Of a stretch of 64,000 nt of DNA, positions 1 to 12,100 are shown piece by piece. Below the pieces are notes generated by a model. The model did no database searches. It worked only from the letters and a program-made list of their open reading frames with translations, and was not told where the DNA came from. A program made the translations under genes and the position numbers. The stretch is from Hyalella azteca (lineage: Eukaryota > Arthropoda > Malacostraca > Amphipoda > Hyalellidae): positions 1 through 64,000 of the forward strand of contig NW_025941473.1 of assembly GCF_000764305.2 (NCBI RefSeq). The letters run 5' to 3'. Each line of letters begins with the position of its first letter. Positions within the stretch are counted from its first letter, which is position 1.

Positions 1-147
1 GTCGAGTTCGCTCCGTCCTTCTTCAAGCTCGGCGACCCAACCAAACTGTCCAAGCACAAGAAAAACCAGCGCCTGGAGCCGCTCTACAACAAATACGAGG
101 AACCGAACTCTTGGAGAATATCGCGTGTCCGTCGTCGTAGAAATTAA
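1..147 (+). CDS. C-terminal exon of an unidentified gene (partial)
   Basis: Frame 1 is open from the first base and ends at TAA 145-147, giving 48 residues that end in an Arg-rich tail (SRVRRRRN). It includes [12 protein letters not shown] and [13 protein letters not shown]. The stretch is GC-richer than what follows and codon use looks coding. An AATAAA at 349-354 about 200 bases downstream fits the end of a transcript. I do not recognise the family. The 5' part of the gene lies outside the window, so no start can be given. Confidence 0.5.
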   Translation, partial: VEFAPSFFKLGDPTKLSKHKKNQRLEPLYNKYEEPNSWRISRVRRRRN

Positions 148-348
148 TTGTAACCTCGCAAGCCGTGGAACATATGTGATGGATCCGAAAAATTGCGAGA
201 ACGTGCGTGGATCGAAGATGTTCACGAAGGTTCATTAGAATTTGCTATGTATGTATCAAATTCAGCATTCGTTTTTCGTCCTTGCTGTTGTATAAATGCA
301 AGAATTATCTATCTTTCGTCGATCTTAATATCATTTGTATATATTGTA

Positions 349-354
349 AATAAA
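349..354 (+). promoter_or_regulatory. polyadenylation signal AATAAA
   Basis: A canonical AATAAA lies about 200 bases after the stop codon at 145-147 of the partial + strand gene, in AT-rich 3' UTR-like sequence. Position and orientation fit that gene's 3' end; there is no transcript evidence. Confidence 0.4.
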
Positions 355-570
355 TCTTGACTCAGTGAAATAATTTTGTTTGTATCTAGTATACCTACTC
401 ATTTCGAAGTCGCTGTAAAGTAAAAATTCTTCTAAAGTTATTCATGAACCATCAATATTATCCCCGCTATTTTCCGTATCTTCTGTAAACTTTGCTGCTT
501 CCGGTGACCAGCTATTCAGTGTTCTGCGCTGGTATAAATTTATCGGTCCATTTATGGGCTGGCTTACATT

Positions 571-790
571 TATAATAATAATAATAATAGCGGTATCAGC
601 GTTTATTAGGCCGTAGACCTGTCGCCGATTCTTAACATCGCAGAACATTCACAGCATTTTGCGGTCTCGAACTCGCAACTCACTGCTACAATTCTGCTGC
701 GCTTAACCGCCCGGCCTCCTCGCCGATTCTGACCAGAAACTGGCGCACTGAGCTGGGATCGAACCCGCGCCTCTCTGCTCCAATCCTCTC
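571..790 (-). repeat. tRNA-derived SINE (copy 1)
   Basis: Read on the minus strand, a tRNA-like head with a B-box (GGTTCGATCCC) is followed by a conserved body and a short AAT/ATT microsatellite tail at 571-590. The same family recurs at 11371-11539 (+), 28720-28975 (-) and, more decayed, at 40935-41140 (+). The 5' end, including the A-box, is degraded here. The open frames crossing it are by-products of the repeat. Confidence 0.8.
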
Positions 791-2960
791 TGCAATCCCT
801 GCTACTACATTTAGGTAGGTAGCGCAAAGATGTGTAGTGCACACTGCCTCTACAGCAGTGATAACGCACTCATCAGATGAGATTATTACTCCTGACTAGC
901 TATTCCAATGTCTAATACGGATGGCTTTCAAGCTAATGAATGTACTCTATATAACCATCGGTTAAATAATATTTTTGCTGTTGAAGATGATTGATGGGAA
1001 TGAACGGAAGGAATAACTGATGGTCACGCTGACAACGGAGGGAAGATTCGGATGATTTGACTTCAGGTTCTCAACAGGAAAAGAGATAAGAGTTCCAAAG
1101 ATGTGTGTATTTCTGTATGTGAAAAATCACCCCTCTAGAAAACAACTGAAGGCTATGTTGTTGCTGTTACTTACACCGACGGTCAAGCTCTTACTCTGGG
1201 AGGCTTGCGCATGTTGCTTGCCAAGAAGCAGTGGTAAACACGCAGGTATCAAACGTGTTCAAAACGAGATTAGAACACGCGGCCCGTCTGTATTAGCTGT
1301 CAAGGACGAGATTGAAAATTTTGTTGGAAACTTTACATAAATTTCAAATTGGCGTTAATATGTAACCAATGTAAAATTTGCCGCGCAGGCCGGTTTACCG
1401 TTGAGTTTGAAATTCGTAATGACGTTATTCCACCGTCTCCCGGGCTGACGTCTACTTATGCCCTAAAGATGCGGTTATCATATCCTTTACCAAACATAAC
1501 ATTACTTGCAGCATGCGACGTCATCAGCTAAGAAAATTGTTACTACACACGACATTGGAATCCCAAATAAATATCAACCTAATCTAGAATTCGGCTGTGT
1601 AACCTTGATGGTCAAAATTTAGTTTCATCTATTCATGGAAATAATATCCCTCAATAGTAAGTAAAAAAAAGCTAGATTAAACTTGACATGTAGAACGTTC
1701 AAGTTATAATGATAAGTCTTATTATTATTATTTTCTTATAAGGTCAAATGAGATTTTGGAGTCATTCATGCCCATTGGAGGAATATTTCATTTTAATCTG
1801 CTTGAAAAATTTCGTTATCCTATAAAAATAAAGTGAAAGCTAAATTTTAAAATCAATTCATGCAGGTTTATTGGTGCATGCTATGCTTTAAAACAGCGTG
1901 CACCGTAATTACTTTCATACTGTAAAATCATTTAAAATAATAACAATCATGAGCTCATTTGTTAACTGCTCACTAGTGTCTGATTATAACATAACTCTAT
2001 AATCAATTCTTCGCCTGCAGAAGAACAATTGTAAGATTTATTGGCATTATTAAATTAACTACGGAATCTCTAGCCATCAGAAATCCTTGGATCACAACAG
2101 AGTGAAGTATTTTGATGCGTGCTCTTGTTAGACACTCGATTATGGCAGTGTTTCTCACGGTGTGGCTGACATTTTGTTCGTTCTGACGAGGTTCCTAACA
2201 AAACATATCCGCGGATTTCTCTAATTGTTGATTTCTGAAGCCCTTGCTAGAAACAATATAAAAGTTATATAATTTTTTGCACTGTTCTCACGCAGAAAGT
2301 TGCTTTAAAAAATAAGAGCATTCAACACACGTGATCTAATCATGTCACATGGGTTGGGAGCTGTTGATCTTTAATGCGATGCAGTTTCGCTTTCTTTGTA
2401 ATACAGAATCTCTGGACCTTTTGTATCATTCGCTATGTTAAAGAAAAGCATGTTTAGAACTCAAAGCAAAAGCCATTCACACAAGCATCACAAACTCCGA
2501 TGAAAAAAAAAGCCGGTAAAAATCACATTAATTTCCTTGAAATGCCGCTAAATTTTCTCACGAAATAAGATGGTGGTGTTTTGACATTTTCTAATAAAGA
2601 AAACAAGTTAGAGTTCTGAATCGCTTACATTATCTCCGTGGAACTACCTAGCAAGCAGTTTGATCTCACTGATTCACACGGAGAATGTAAACTGAAAAGT
2701 TAGGGAGACTTGGATATCATGAGGTATTAGGGCATATCAGAATATCTGTAAGCTGCCTTATTATAAATGTCTTGGTTTTTACTTGTTCCGAATTATTCTC
2801 ACAAATCTTACGATGAGTCTTGGCCAATTTTTTAGGTACACTCAAAGATATTTAGAAAACATTTGATCGGTTGGAATTAATTTATTAAAGAAGAAGTATT
2901 TTCTCGTTATATGTGATCAACATCGATGCTTTTTAACGAAACACGAACATGAACATCGGA
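791..2960. other. intergenic, no supported gene
   Basis: AT-rich sequence with only short open frames on both strands. I see no splice-bounded exon, family motif or RNA gene. Weak A- and T-runs are scattered through it. Confidence 0.5.
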
Positions 2961-2964
2961 GCTA

Positions 2965-3115
2965 TTTCAAACTATCGTCAGTCATGAAAAGATCCGGTCA
3001 AATGACACGATTTAGATCTTCTGTGAACAAGGCACGAAAAGGAAAAGAATCGGCGACAGGCCACATCAGGCCTACACTTCAGCGCCGACATCACTATGTT
3101 ATGTTATGTTATGTC
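2965..3115 (+). mobile_element. 3' end fragment of the local LINE family
   Basis: This stretch resembles the last about 130 bases of the LINE copies at 23509-27892 (-) and 30890-31690 (+): 'cagtcatgaaaagatc', then 'gaatcggcgacaggcc', then 'ttcagcgccga'. It ends in four ATGTT units at about 3096-3115, where the other copies end in TTCTA-type units. A 5'-truncated insertion with a simple-repeat tail is typical of L2/CR1-type non-LTR elements. It lies directly upstream of the first recognised receptor exon. Confidence 0.6.
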
Positions 3116-3149
3116 CGCTGCAGCAGCGTGACTCAGTCGCAGCTCTAAC

Positions 3150-6100
3150 ATGGCGTTGTCTGGACATGTTCTACGTGTCGCCGCGGACACGTGGCTGCCT
3201 TACGTTTCCTTTCCAGTCGAAGCCGAGGCTGATCCTTCCTTGCTGTCAGGGGCGGCGTTCGAGATCTTCAGGATCATCACGACTAAACTAAATGTTTCGT
3301 CAGTATTGTCAAATTATTTAGATTTTATGATTCCTACCTCACGTAATTTTCTTGATTCAGCTTCAGGGACTCATCAATTGTCTCGTTTCTGACGATATCA
3401 TCCAAATGATTATGATTCGGTTCCATTAATTGTTAATCTGACTTCTTATCTTGATGAAATTGTCACTAGGAGCCGTAAATTCACTCATTAAATTAAACTA
3501 AGACCTTACTTTTGAATTTTTTGCAACGTTTTTTAGAACAGGTGACTTAGCCACGACTACTGAGTATTAAAATCCGACAATTATAATTAGAAATTTCAAC
3601 GCTCTCACATTCTATTCGAGCGATTGCAATTTGCGCTCCAGGTTCAAGTTGGTGCGATCGGTGGACGGCTACTGGGGGTCTCCCGTAGGCAATGGGTCCT
3701 TCAACGGTATGGTGGGCCAGGTTCTCAGAGGCGTGAGTGAATTTATTTTATAATTGAGTTAATAATTAAGCGGTACTTTAATCATGGAGTAAATGGTATC
3801 CTTAAGGATAAAATGAACTCAGATAGTTGTAAGGATAGTAGGCTTTGACCGCAACTGGCTGCGCAAGGACTAAGGTCCGCTTCTCTGAGGCGTGAGTGAA
3901 TTTATTTTATAATTGAGTAAATAATTAAGCGGTATTTTAATCATGGAGTAAATCGTATTCTTAAGGATAAAATGAACTCGAATAGTTATAAAGATGACCG
4001 CAACTGGCTGCGCAAGGACTAATGTGAATGTATATAGATCAATGATGAGATATCGTCGGCCTGGGTGTCGCACACAATTTCCGGGAGCTGCCACGAATGG
4101 AATAACTAATAAGTTTGTTATGTTCGTCATTGTACCTCACAGCGGGGGCTACAGCGCACAATTTAGCTTCTCTTTGTTGTTATAAACCTCTCATAATATT
4201 CTAAAAGCCCGGTTATTTGATTACGTCTGTTGCATTGCGAATAAAAGTATTGACCAAAAAGAGGGACGAACCTGTCGCATTATCATAGCTACCGATAGTA
4301 TAGATAACTATATAAAATATGTCTGTCGTGCATACAAATTGTTTGCAAGAATTTATTATTGATAACATTTCTCCTATACGTTATGCACGTTGTCAATTCA
4401 GTACAGGCATATTGAGCCTGCATCTTCTAGAAACTGCCAGCTTTTTATACTAATAAAATAAGCACTATAGGCAATTAAAGTAAAACGCTTAAGTATTGCA
4501 CCTGGCATTAGCTCGTTGAACGTATACAAGAGTTTATATCGTCGCTATATGGGAGTCGAGAGTTGTAAATGAAGGTACATATTTACTTTTTATTAATAAA
4601 TGTATATGTGCGAATTTTATTTCGCATTTACTCATTCGTCGTCGACATTTGAAATCTCCCAATGCATTTCAGATTAACGAAATAAAATTCCTGCACATTT
4701 TTAACTAAAGTTAGTATCAGAAGGCAGAATAAGCTTGTTTAAACACGGTTGGTAAATGGCAAGAGAATTCGTCAATTTAAATTTTCAGGGTCAAACAATA
4801 TTCTTCAGATGACATTAGTTGATAAAAATGCAGGTTCAAGGGAGTAATTTCAGTTTTAACGACGTTTGGAATGTAGCAACATTCATTTTCAAGTTACAGG
4901 AAGCATTGAATACAGAAATTTTGATGGAAATAAGTACATGATACGCGTAAATAGGATACAACAAGAAATTTTGGAACCGCGAAAATAATTCCGAAACAAC
5001 CTCAAAGCTTAGAAAATCAGGTAGTTATTAGATGGATAGATGGAGTCCAATCCGTAGATAAGGGCTCCAGCTATCGTCGGTCGGATTATGTCGGGCCACC
5101 GCAAGATGACGATGCTGGTGGGTTCCTCCAGCACAGTGCAAGTGACAGTCTCGTTGAGATTGACGTTGTCGAGAGTGTCAAGGGCCTATTGATTTCATCG
5201 CGGATCTTAAGATGAAGTTGCTCGATTGTGATGCTTTGAGACCGAGCTGGTCTGGTTGCGAGCTTGTCTCAGGTGGCAGAATAAACGGCTGCTCAAAGTC
5301 GTAGTAATTACTCCACTTACTCCAATGCAGCCAAAATAATGGAGAAGTCTACAACCTTCTTGGAAGCAAAATTTATTGATTAGACCAGATTCTTGAAGAA
5401 CTCCCGCTGGTTTGAAGTGACCGTTGCTGCGTATAGTTCGGGGTTTGACGTTGTTGTCAAGGTTGTCATGGAGTCAGTTGAATTCATTGCGGATTTTTTA
5501 TTAATATTCTTAACTTTAACTTTTATTTTCAACTTAGGGCATTATTTTTGATGAATTCTTTTGACAAAACATAACGCATATAAAAAATAATCTTTCACGA
5601 CGCTAACACCTGGTTTTGCACTTAACATAATGAACCCAGTAATATGAACTCGCTGTCCAGAACTGCAGAGAGACTCGTTTGAAAAAAGTTCTCCATGAAC
5701 TCAGGAAGTTGACATGGCGCTGGGTCCTTTCATCCAGACCCACGAGCGTCAGCAGGTGGCCGACTTCTCTGAGGTTCTCATCACTGACAGCTTCGGCATC
5801 TTCCTGCCCAGGCCTGGCATAGAGAAGAATCTCGCCAACTTCTTGAAGCCGCTCTCAGTGGAAGTGAGCCATGAATGAGACGAGCGAATACTTGCCAAAT
5901 AATATAATAGTAAGTGAGACTCGTCCAAGTTGAGGGACACAAGTCATTGTAGGCAAGACTCACGATGCATGTTAGAGGCCAGCATGGCCCAAAACCGTCA
6001 TCACTTTTCCTTCCCGTGCGCAAGCATACTACTGACTAGAGTAGCCTATGAACTCGGATGTTGCTAGAACCATAGGTGTCGTAAGCCGGCAGTCACTGCT

Positions 6101-9100
6101 CCAGCCAGTTAAGCGAGTTCTTAGCTCTGAGGCTGAGTTTAGCAGAGCATTTTTATACAGAGCGTTTGCTCCAGGGCTTGTTGAAGAGTTAAATTTGTGG
6201 CCGAAGGCTACATACCCCGAGACTATACATGCGGTCATGGTTTAATTTGTATCGTGCGCACTACTTACGCGTGTACCACAGTCTCTTACAAATCAGACTT
6301 ATCCTATGCATACGTATCTAATTTATTACGTAGTCAACATATGAATATTAGAATGAGTGTTAGAATAAGCTTTTCTTAACTGTCTTTACAAAACACCATG
6401 TGAAATTAGATTTCACATGCAAAGATTGTATGCGGTGTAATATGATGCAAACAATTTTGGGGCACGACTGTTGCAAGCTTCTCGCAAATTAGCTGAACAA
6501 ATGCTCTATGTTGGATCTTGTCACACTTTTGAATTTCGATAGAATTCCTATTTTTTACTTGAAGGCTGTCCCTATTGAACTTACACGTATTTATCATTTT
6601 AGACATACTTATTTGAATCTCACGTGATTTTTTTGCATAATTTTTTCCAGACTTGGATTTTGTTCTTCATATCTGCGGTGGCCAGTTTTTTATTTGGCAC
6701 TTTTCTTCGAAACTCTGAGAAAAAGTTTAACGGGCAGGAAGACAGCTCTGTTGTCCTGACAGTTGGGAACGCAAAACCTCAGTACCCTGGAGTTGACCGG
6801 ATTTTGCGAGTCATATGTAATCAAGGTATTAGTGATACATAATTCATTTTATCAAACATAAAAATTAATGTAGAATTGTTTAATTGATTACTGTATTAAA
6901 TTGTTAGCATAGGCATTTTTCTACGCTCTAGAACCTGATTGGTTTGATCACATTCGAAACAACTATTGTTCAAGCGAAAGAGTGCGAAAGAGTAGTAAGG
7001 TCTGGCAAGCGACCAAAGTATAATATGATCCAGTTAGGAAGTGAGACCCAATTTGATCAGCTGACTTCGGCCGTTCGTCTTTGCTTTGCCTTACAGACAA
7101 CCTCTCAAGGATAAAATTTGTTTTAAGAAGTCAGCTCTAGAGCTTATGTGGAGCTTTGTATGTCTCTTAAGCCTTAATCACGGCTTTTTTGTTAGACGCT
7201 CTGGGGAAGTTAGGCTGCTTCTTATCTTGAAAGTTAGGCGAAGTATTGCGGTGAAATAAACCTTTTCTGAACACCGACGCATGATAAAACCACATAAGAG
7301 CTGTTTCAAATCATAAACCACATGTGTTGCGTCTCTTGAATTGGAGACATGCATGAGTAATTTACGAATAATCATTTGTACCCTGGCTTGGTTGCGTTTA
7401 GGCAAGCGAGATTTCTTGTCGCTTGTGGCCGACAAGTGGTGAAATTTATTGTATAACAACAGCTCTATTGTATCAATTGTAATAGAAATTGATTTTCAAA
7501 TTAAGTTGTTTGTGCGCTCGAAGTAAATGAAATACTTTCATTGTATCGACTAATATTTTTTCTCTTCAGGAACGACCTGGAAGTGTGAAAATTTGAGCGG
7601 ACGCTTGCTGCTGGGTGTGTGGCTGTTCGCCAGGTCAGTGAAGGCCCTGTTTTCAAAGACAAGATTCTCTCTCTCGCTTAACAACCGAAAAACAACCTTT
7701 GAATTATCACATGTCATTTGCTTCCTTATATTGCAAATAATTAATTATTAATAACTACTTTCAATCACTTAACTGTATTGACTGCAAAACTAAATACCGT
7801 CCTATCAGCCTGGTGCTGAGCACCGTCTACTGCGGCTCCCTAACCTCACAGCTCGCCGTACCCGTAGTCCGCGTGCCCGTCGACTCCCTGGAAGATCTCG
7901 TCAAAAGCAACATGCAATTTGCCACGGAAGCCAACAGCGCCATAGACCAGATGCTCACTGTGAAAAATAGTTTCGATTGTGAATTGATATAAATTATGCT
8001 CATTTTTTGTGATGATAACTAAATTTCTTAATACTTTATGGCTTTTATATATATGATAACAACATTTCTTAATACTTTATGGCTTTTATGTAATATTCAC
8101 TCGGGTTGTTCAATAATTACACTGTTGAATTATGTTTATCAGGAAAAGAAGTTCAATTTTTTTTGTTGTAGTTAGCAATTAGCAAAAATTATAGTTGACA
8201 ATTTTTAGATTGTTAAAATTCAGATTTTTAGATTGTAAAAATAAATTTTTAGATTGTTAAAATAAATTTTTAGAATGTTAAAATATAGAAATTCACTCAA
8301 TTCCAATATGAACGAATTTCAGGCAGCAACTTCAGGAGTGATGAAAGAAATAGCTGACCGCATGAGCAGGGTTAGTTCTTGTTACTACTCTCGCTTCGAC
8401 ATCAAGAGTGGCAAACTGGCCGTGCTGTGTGACTTCATCAGCATGAAGAAGGTGATGTAAGAAAGAATATTGTAAGAGGACATTTTGAGTTCGCTAGCAC
8501 GAGGAAGGTAATGTGATGTTCAACAAACTCTAATGCTGCTTGTGACTTAAGCTCTTAGGGAGGTAATGTGCTACGGCACAACCTGTCCTGGTTCTGCAGC
8601 TTTTTCAGCATATAAAGGTGATATGTGAGAAAAGATAGAGGTTACATTTCGAGTATACAAGTTTGGGTAAGGAGATACTGTGGAAAAAGTTGTCTGCACC
8701 CTGTGACTACAACAGATTAGTCATTCAAGATAAGATCCCATAGATAAATGAAAAAAAACATGTACCGGACAAAGATCGTAAATACATCTACCATCCGCGG
8801 TAATCTTTCAACTTCGATGCTGAGTCTGCTGATTGACGGCATGAAATATAAAATTCACGGTCTCACTAAACTTCAATTTATTGAAAAAATTAACGTGAGA
8901 GGATATCCAGGATTTTGAAGCAGATGCAATGAATTTATCGTGACTTTACAATTGCGTATTGAGTGCAGGTGACGAGTGAAGAGTTCAGCACGAACGCGAC
9001 GTGCAGCTACTACATCGCCCGAGAGAGGATGTCTGGAGGCTCGCTTTCGTTTCTCTTCCCAAAGAAGAGTTTCTACAAGCCCTTGTTCGACCACCAGTAA

Positions 9101-12100
9101 GATTTTGTTGAGCACAATTTACATAGAAAATAGCTAAATATTCCTAGAATTTTATTCATGCTGGATGAGCATGTCGATGAGCATGTGTTTTCCTAAGTTG
9201 AACGGGAGTTTGAAGCGACAGTGAACACTGGAGAGGCATTACTTTGCGTAAACTTCGGCGTCGCGGTGAATACATGAATTACGTTACCTTGTTAGTCCGT
9301 TATCGCATTACTGATACGCTACTCCGATAAAGTTAAAACGTAAAACATATAACACGCAAATGAGTATTGAGTTTAAAGATATAAAATAGCAAAGAAAACA
9401 GAGGAACATATTTTCAACTGATGTTAAAAAAAGTTTAGCGCGAACTTAAAGGCTGTAACCTTAGATTGGTTAACGTTTGTTACAGAAGGCGAGAGAAGAA
9501 ATGGCTTCCACTGTCGTTCCTAAAATTTGTTGCGGAAATTAAAAGATTTTAATTATGAGAGGATTGAAATTTATCCTACAAGTTATTATGACTATTTATT
9601 CATATGAGCTAGCTCTGAGCCAATATACCAGATGTAATTGCCAAGCTGATGCCTCTGAAAATTTATGTGTTCATGCGAAACTCAATTGGTTAAATTTACT
9701 TGGCGTTTCAAGCGTGAATACAATACGTGCATCTCAGTCCGTCTGATCTCAGAGATCTTCTGAGCGCCGAATTTGAACAATTGGCAATTTCTTTGAAGTT
9801 TGAAACTTGAATGAAAAAGAGATGCCATATTCTACTCTGAGTTTTCTTTATTGGAGAGGCACCGAATGCACGTACGGAGGAACACATAAAAAATCTATAA
9901 CTATATGTATCATAGCTATGCAATTTTATTTATGGATAGTCCAAACATGAATGGCGAGAAACAGTGTTGTGTGCGGTCTGTGGAAGTTTTGACTGCAGCT
10001 TTGTCAGTTCAAGTCTCTTCAAACGAGGCTTTGCTAGTGACGCATTTCATTGCTATGATAGAATATATTTTTCCTGCCGTTCCTCTGATACGAGCGATTA
10101 AATTAAACCAACATTTGTGTACATTAGGTCACTTAGAAGCACAGATATGTTTGCTGGTATAAGTTTTAATTTCAATAATATAATTACTGAGAGTTCAAAA
10201 ATTGTCAATGCTGGCACACTTGACAATAATCACCTTGGATAAGATTTATTCGTATATGTATGTTCCTCGAATGTCAAGAAACACAAATGAAAAGTTACCC
10301 TCGAATCTAGAAGGCTTGCCCGTCAAGTATAATGCTTTCATGCAGCCGCGTCATTTTGATTTTAATGGAACATTTGGATTCTCATGAATATGGTCGGGCA
10401 AGACTTGTTGCCATGCCGATAGCGTGGAGCGTGAGAGTATAAACTTAAACACTTAATTCTTTCACTCATCTTAGGTGGTAATGTTCACTCAAGTTATTTT
10501 TAGGAGATAATGTGGGATATCCGCCCTGGGTTCTGAGCTGAACCAAGATATCGGGCTGGGGCACTAATGAACTGGTGGAGAAACTAACATATGTAGAGAT
10601 TAACCTAAGTATATCTGTAATATAGATATACTGAAACAAATTAAAAGCAGAATAATACCACAGCAATGAATTCTGGTTCAAATAATGACATTTATAGTTT
10701 GTTATCTATAATATTTTTAATTTAATTATTGATCGCTGTGTCTCTCTTGGTTTAAGTGCGTGACCAACTGATTTGCCAGGTGAGCATTAATTGCTGTGCA
10801 TTTGAATTACTTTCACGTTTTCTTAGCATTACCCAAAGAAAAGTATATTAGTTTGTTTTGTTATAATGAGCATTTCATGTCCTTAGAGTACATTTTATTA
10901 TACGTTTATTGCCTACAACTGGGCCGTCGGTTAACATTATAGTTTTGTCTGGGAATAAGTTGTACGTTTTACGTTACACAAATAAAATGATCTTTAATAA
11001 TTATCACAATGATTTATAGTAATTCTTTATTTAAACTCTTCATCATTTAGAATAAAAAAAAGTATCCTACTGTCGAAGATTGCGAAAAAAATTTCTTAAC
11101 AAAACGCAATTACATGGCTTGAAGAAAATAAACGAAATAAAAAAAGTGATGAAAAAACTATTGATATTCGCACGCAGCAGAGCTAACTGGCTGAGATGGC
11201 TAACTGATGAATTTCCTGTAGCACATGTCACGCTCTGAGTGTTGTATGTCGAATTTTTGGTGGAACAATTCACGCTCTGAGTGTTGCATGTTGAATTTTC
11301 GGTCCGATATCCGATAGTCACGCTCTGAGTGTTGTATACAAAATTTTTGGTAGCACAAGTCATGTTAAAAGGCAGGGTGGCCCAGTGGTTAAAGTTCAGA
11401 GTAGCAAGATTGGCGCAGAGAGGCGCGGGTTCGATCCCAGCTCTGTGCGCCAGTTTCTGGTCAGAATCGGCGAGGAGGCCGGGCGGTTAAGCACAGCAGA
11501 ATTGTAGCAGTGAGTTGCGAGTTCGAGACCGCAAAATGCNTTCTGAGGATGCGTGTTATATGTTGAAGCCAAGTGATGAATGTCCAGCGTCACAAGTCAC
11601 GTTAAGTGGATGCGTGTTATATGTTGAAGACAACTGACTTATTTCCAAAGTCACAAGGCATGTTTTGAGGTTGCGTGTTATATGTTGAAGACAACTGACT
11701 ATTTCCAGAGTCACAAGACATGTTTTGAGGTTGCGTGTTATATGTTGAAGACAACTGACCAAGGACTACTACACACAGGACATGCATAGCCTATGTCCAG
11801 CCTCTGCTAGCAGAGGCGATCGCCTACACTATGAAAATGCTGGTGTTTTAGTGGCATCAACAAATGATATGCCCATAATTGTTTCATACAATAGTATTAC
11901 AATGTGTGTAGTAGTCCTTGGTCAGAACCATAGACTTTTTGCCAGTTTTGAAGTTCAAAATTTTGTACTAAGCAAAGTAGGTACCATTTTCCTGCCTTCA
12001 TACACTGATAAAAAAAATATTTAAATGGAGTGNNNNNNNNNNNNNNNNNNNNNNNNNNNNNNNNNNNNNNNNNNNNNNNNNNNNNNNNNNNNNNNNNNNN

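Noticed and set aside
606..869. 87-codon minus-strand frame
   Set aside because: It is translated SINE sequence.
11067..11363. 98-codon Asn/Thr/Ser-rich minus-strand frame
   Set aside because: It is the 53-base tandem repeat in translation.
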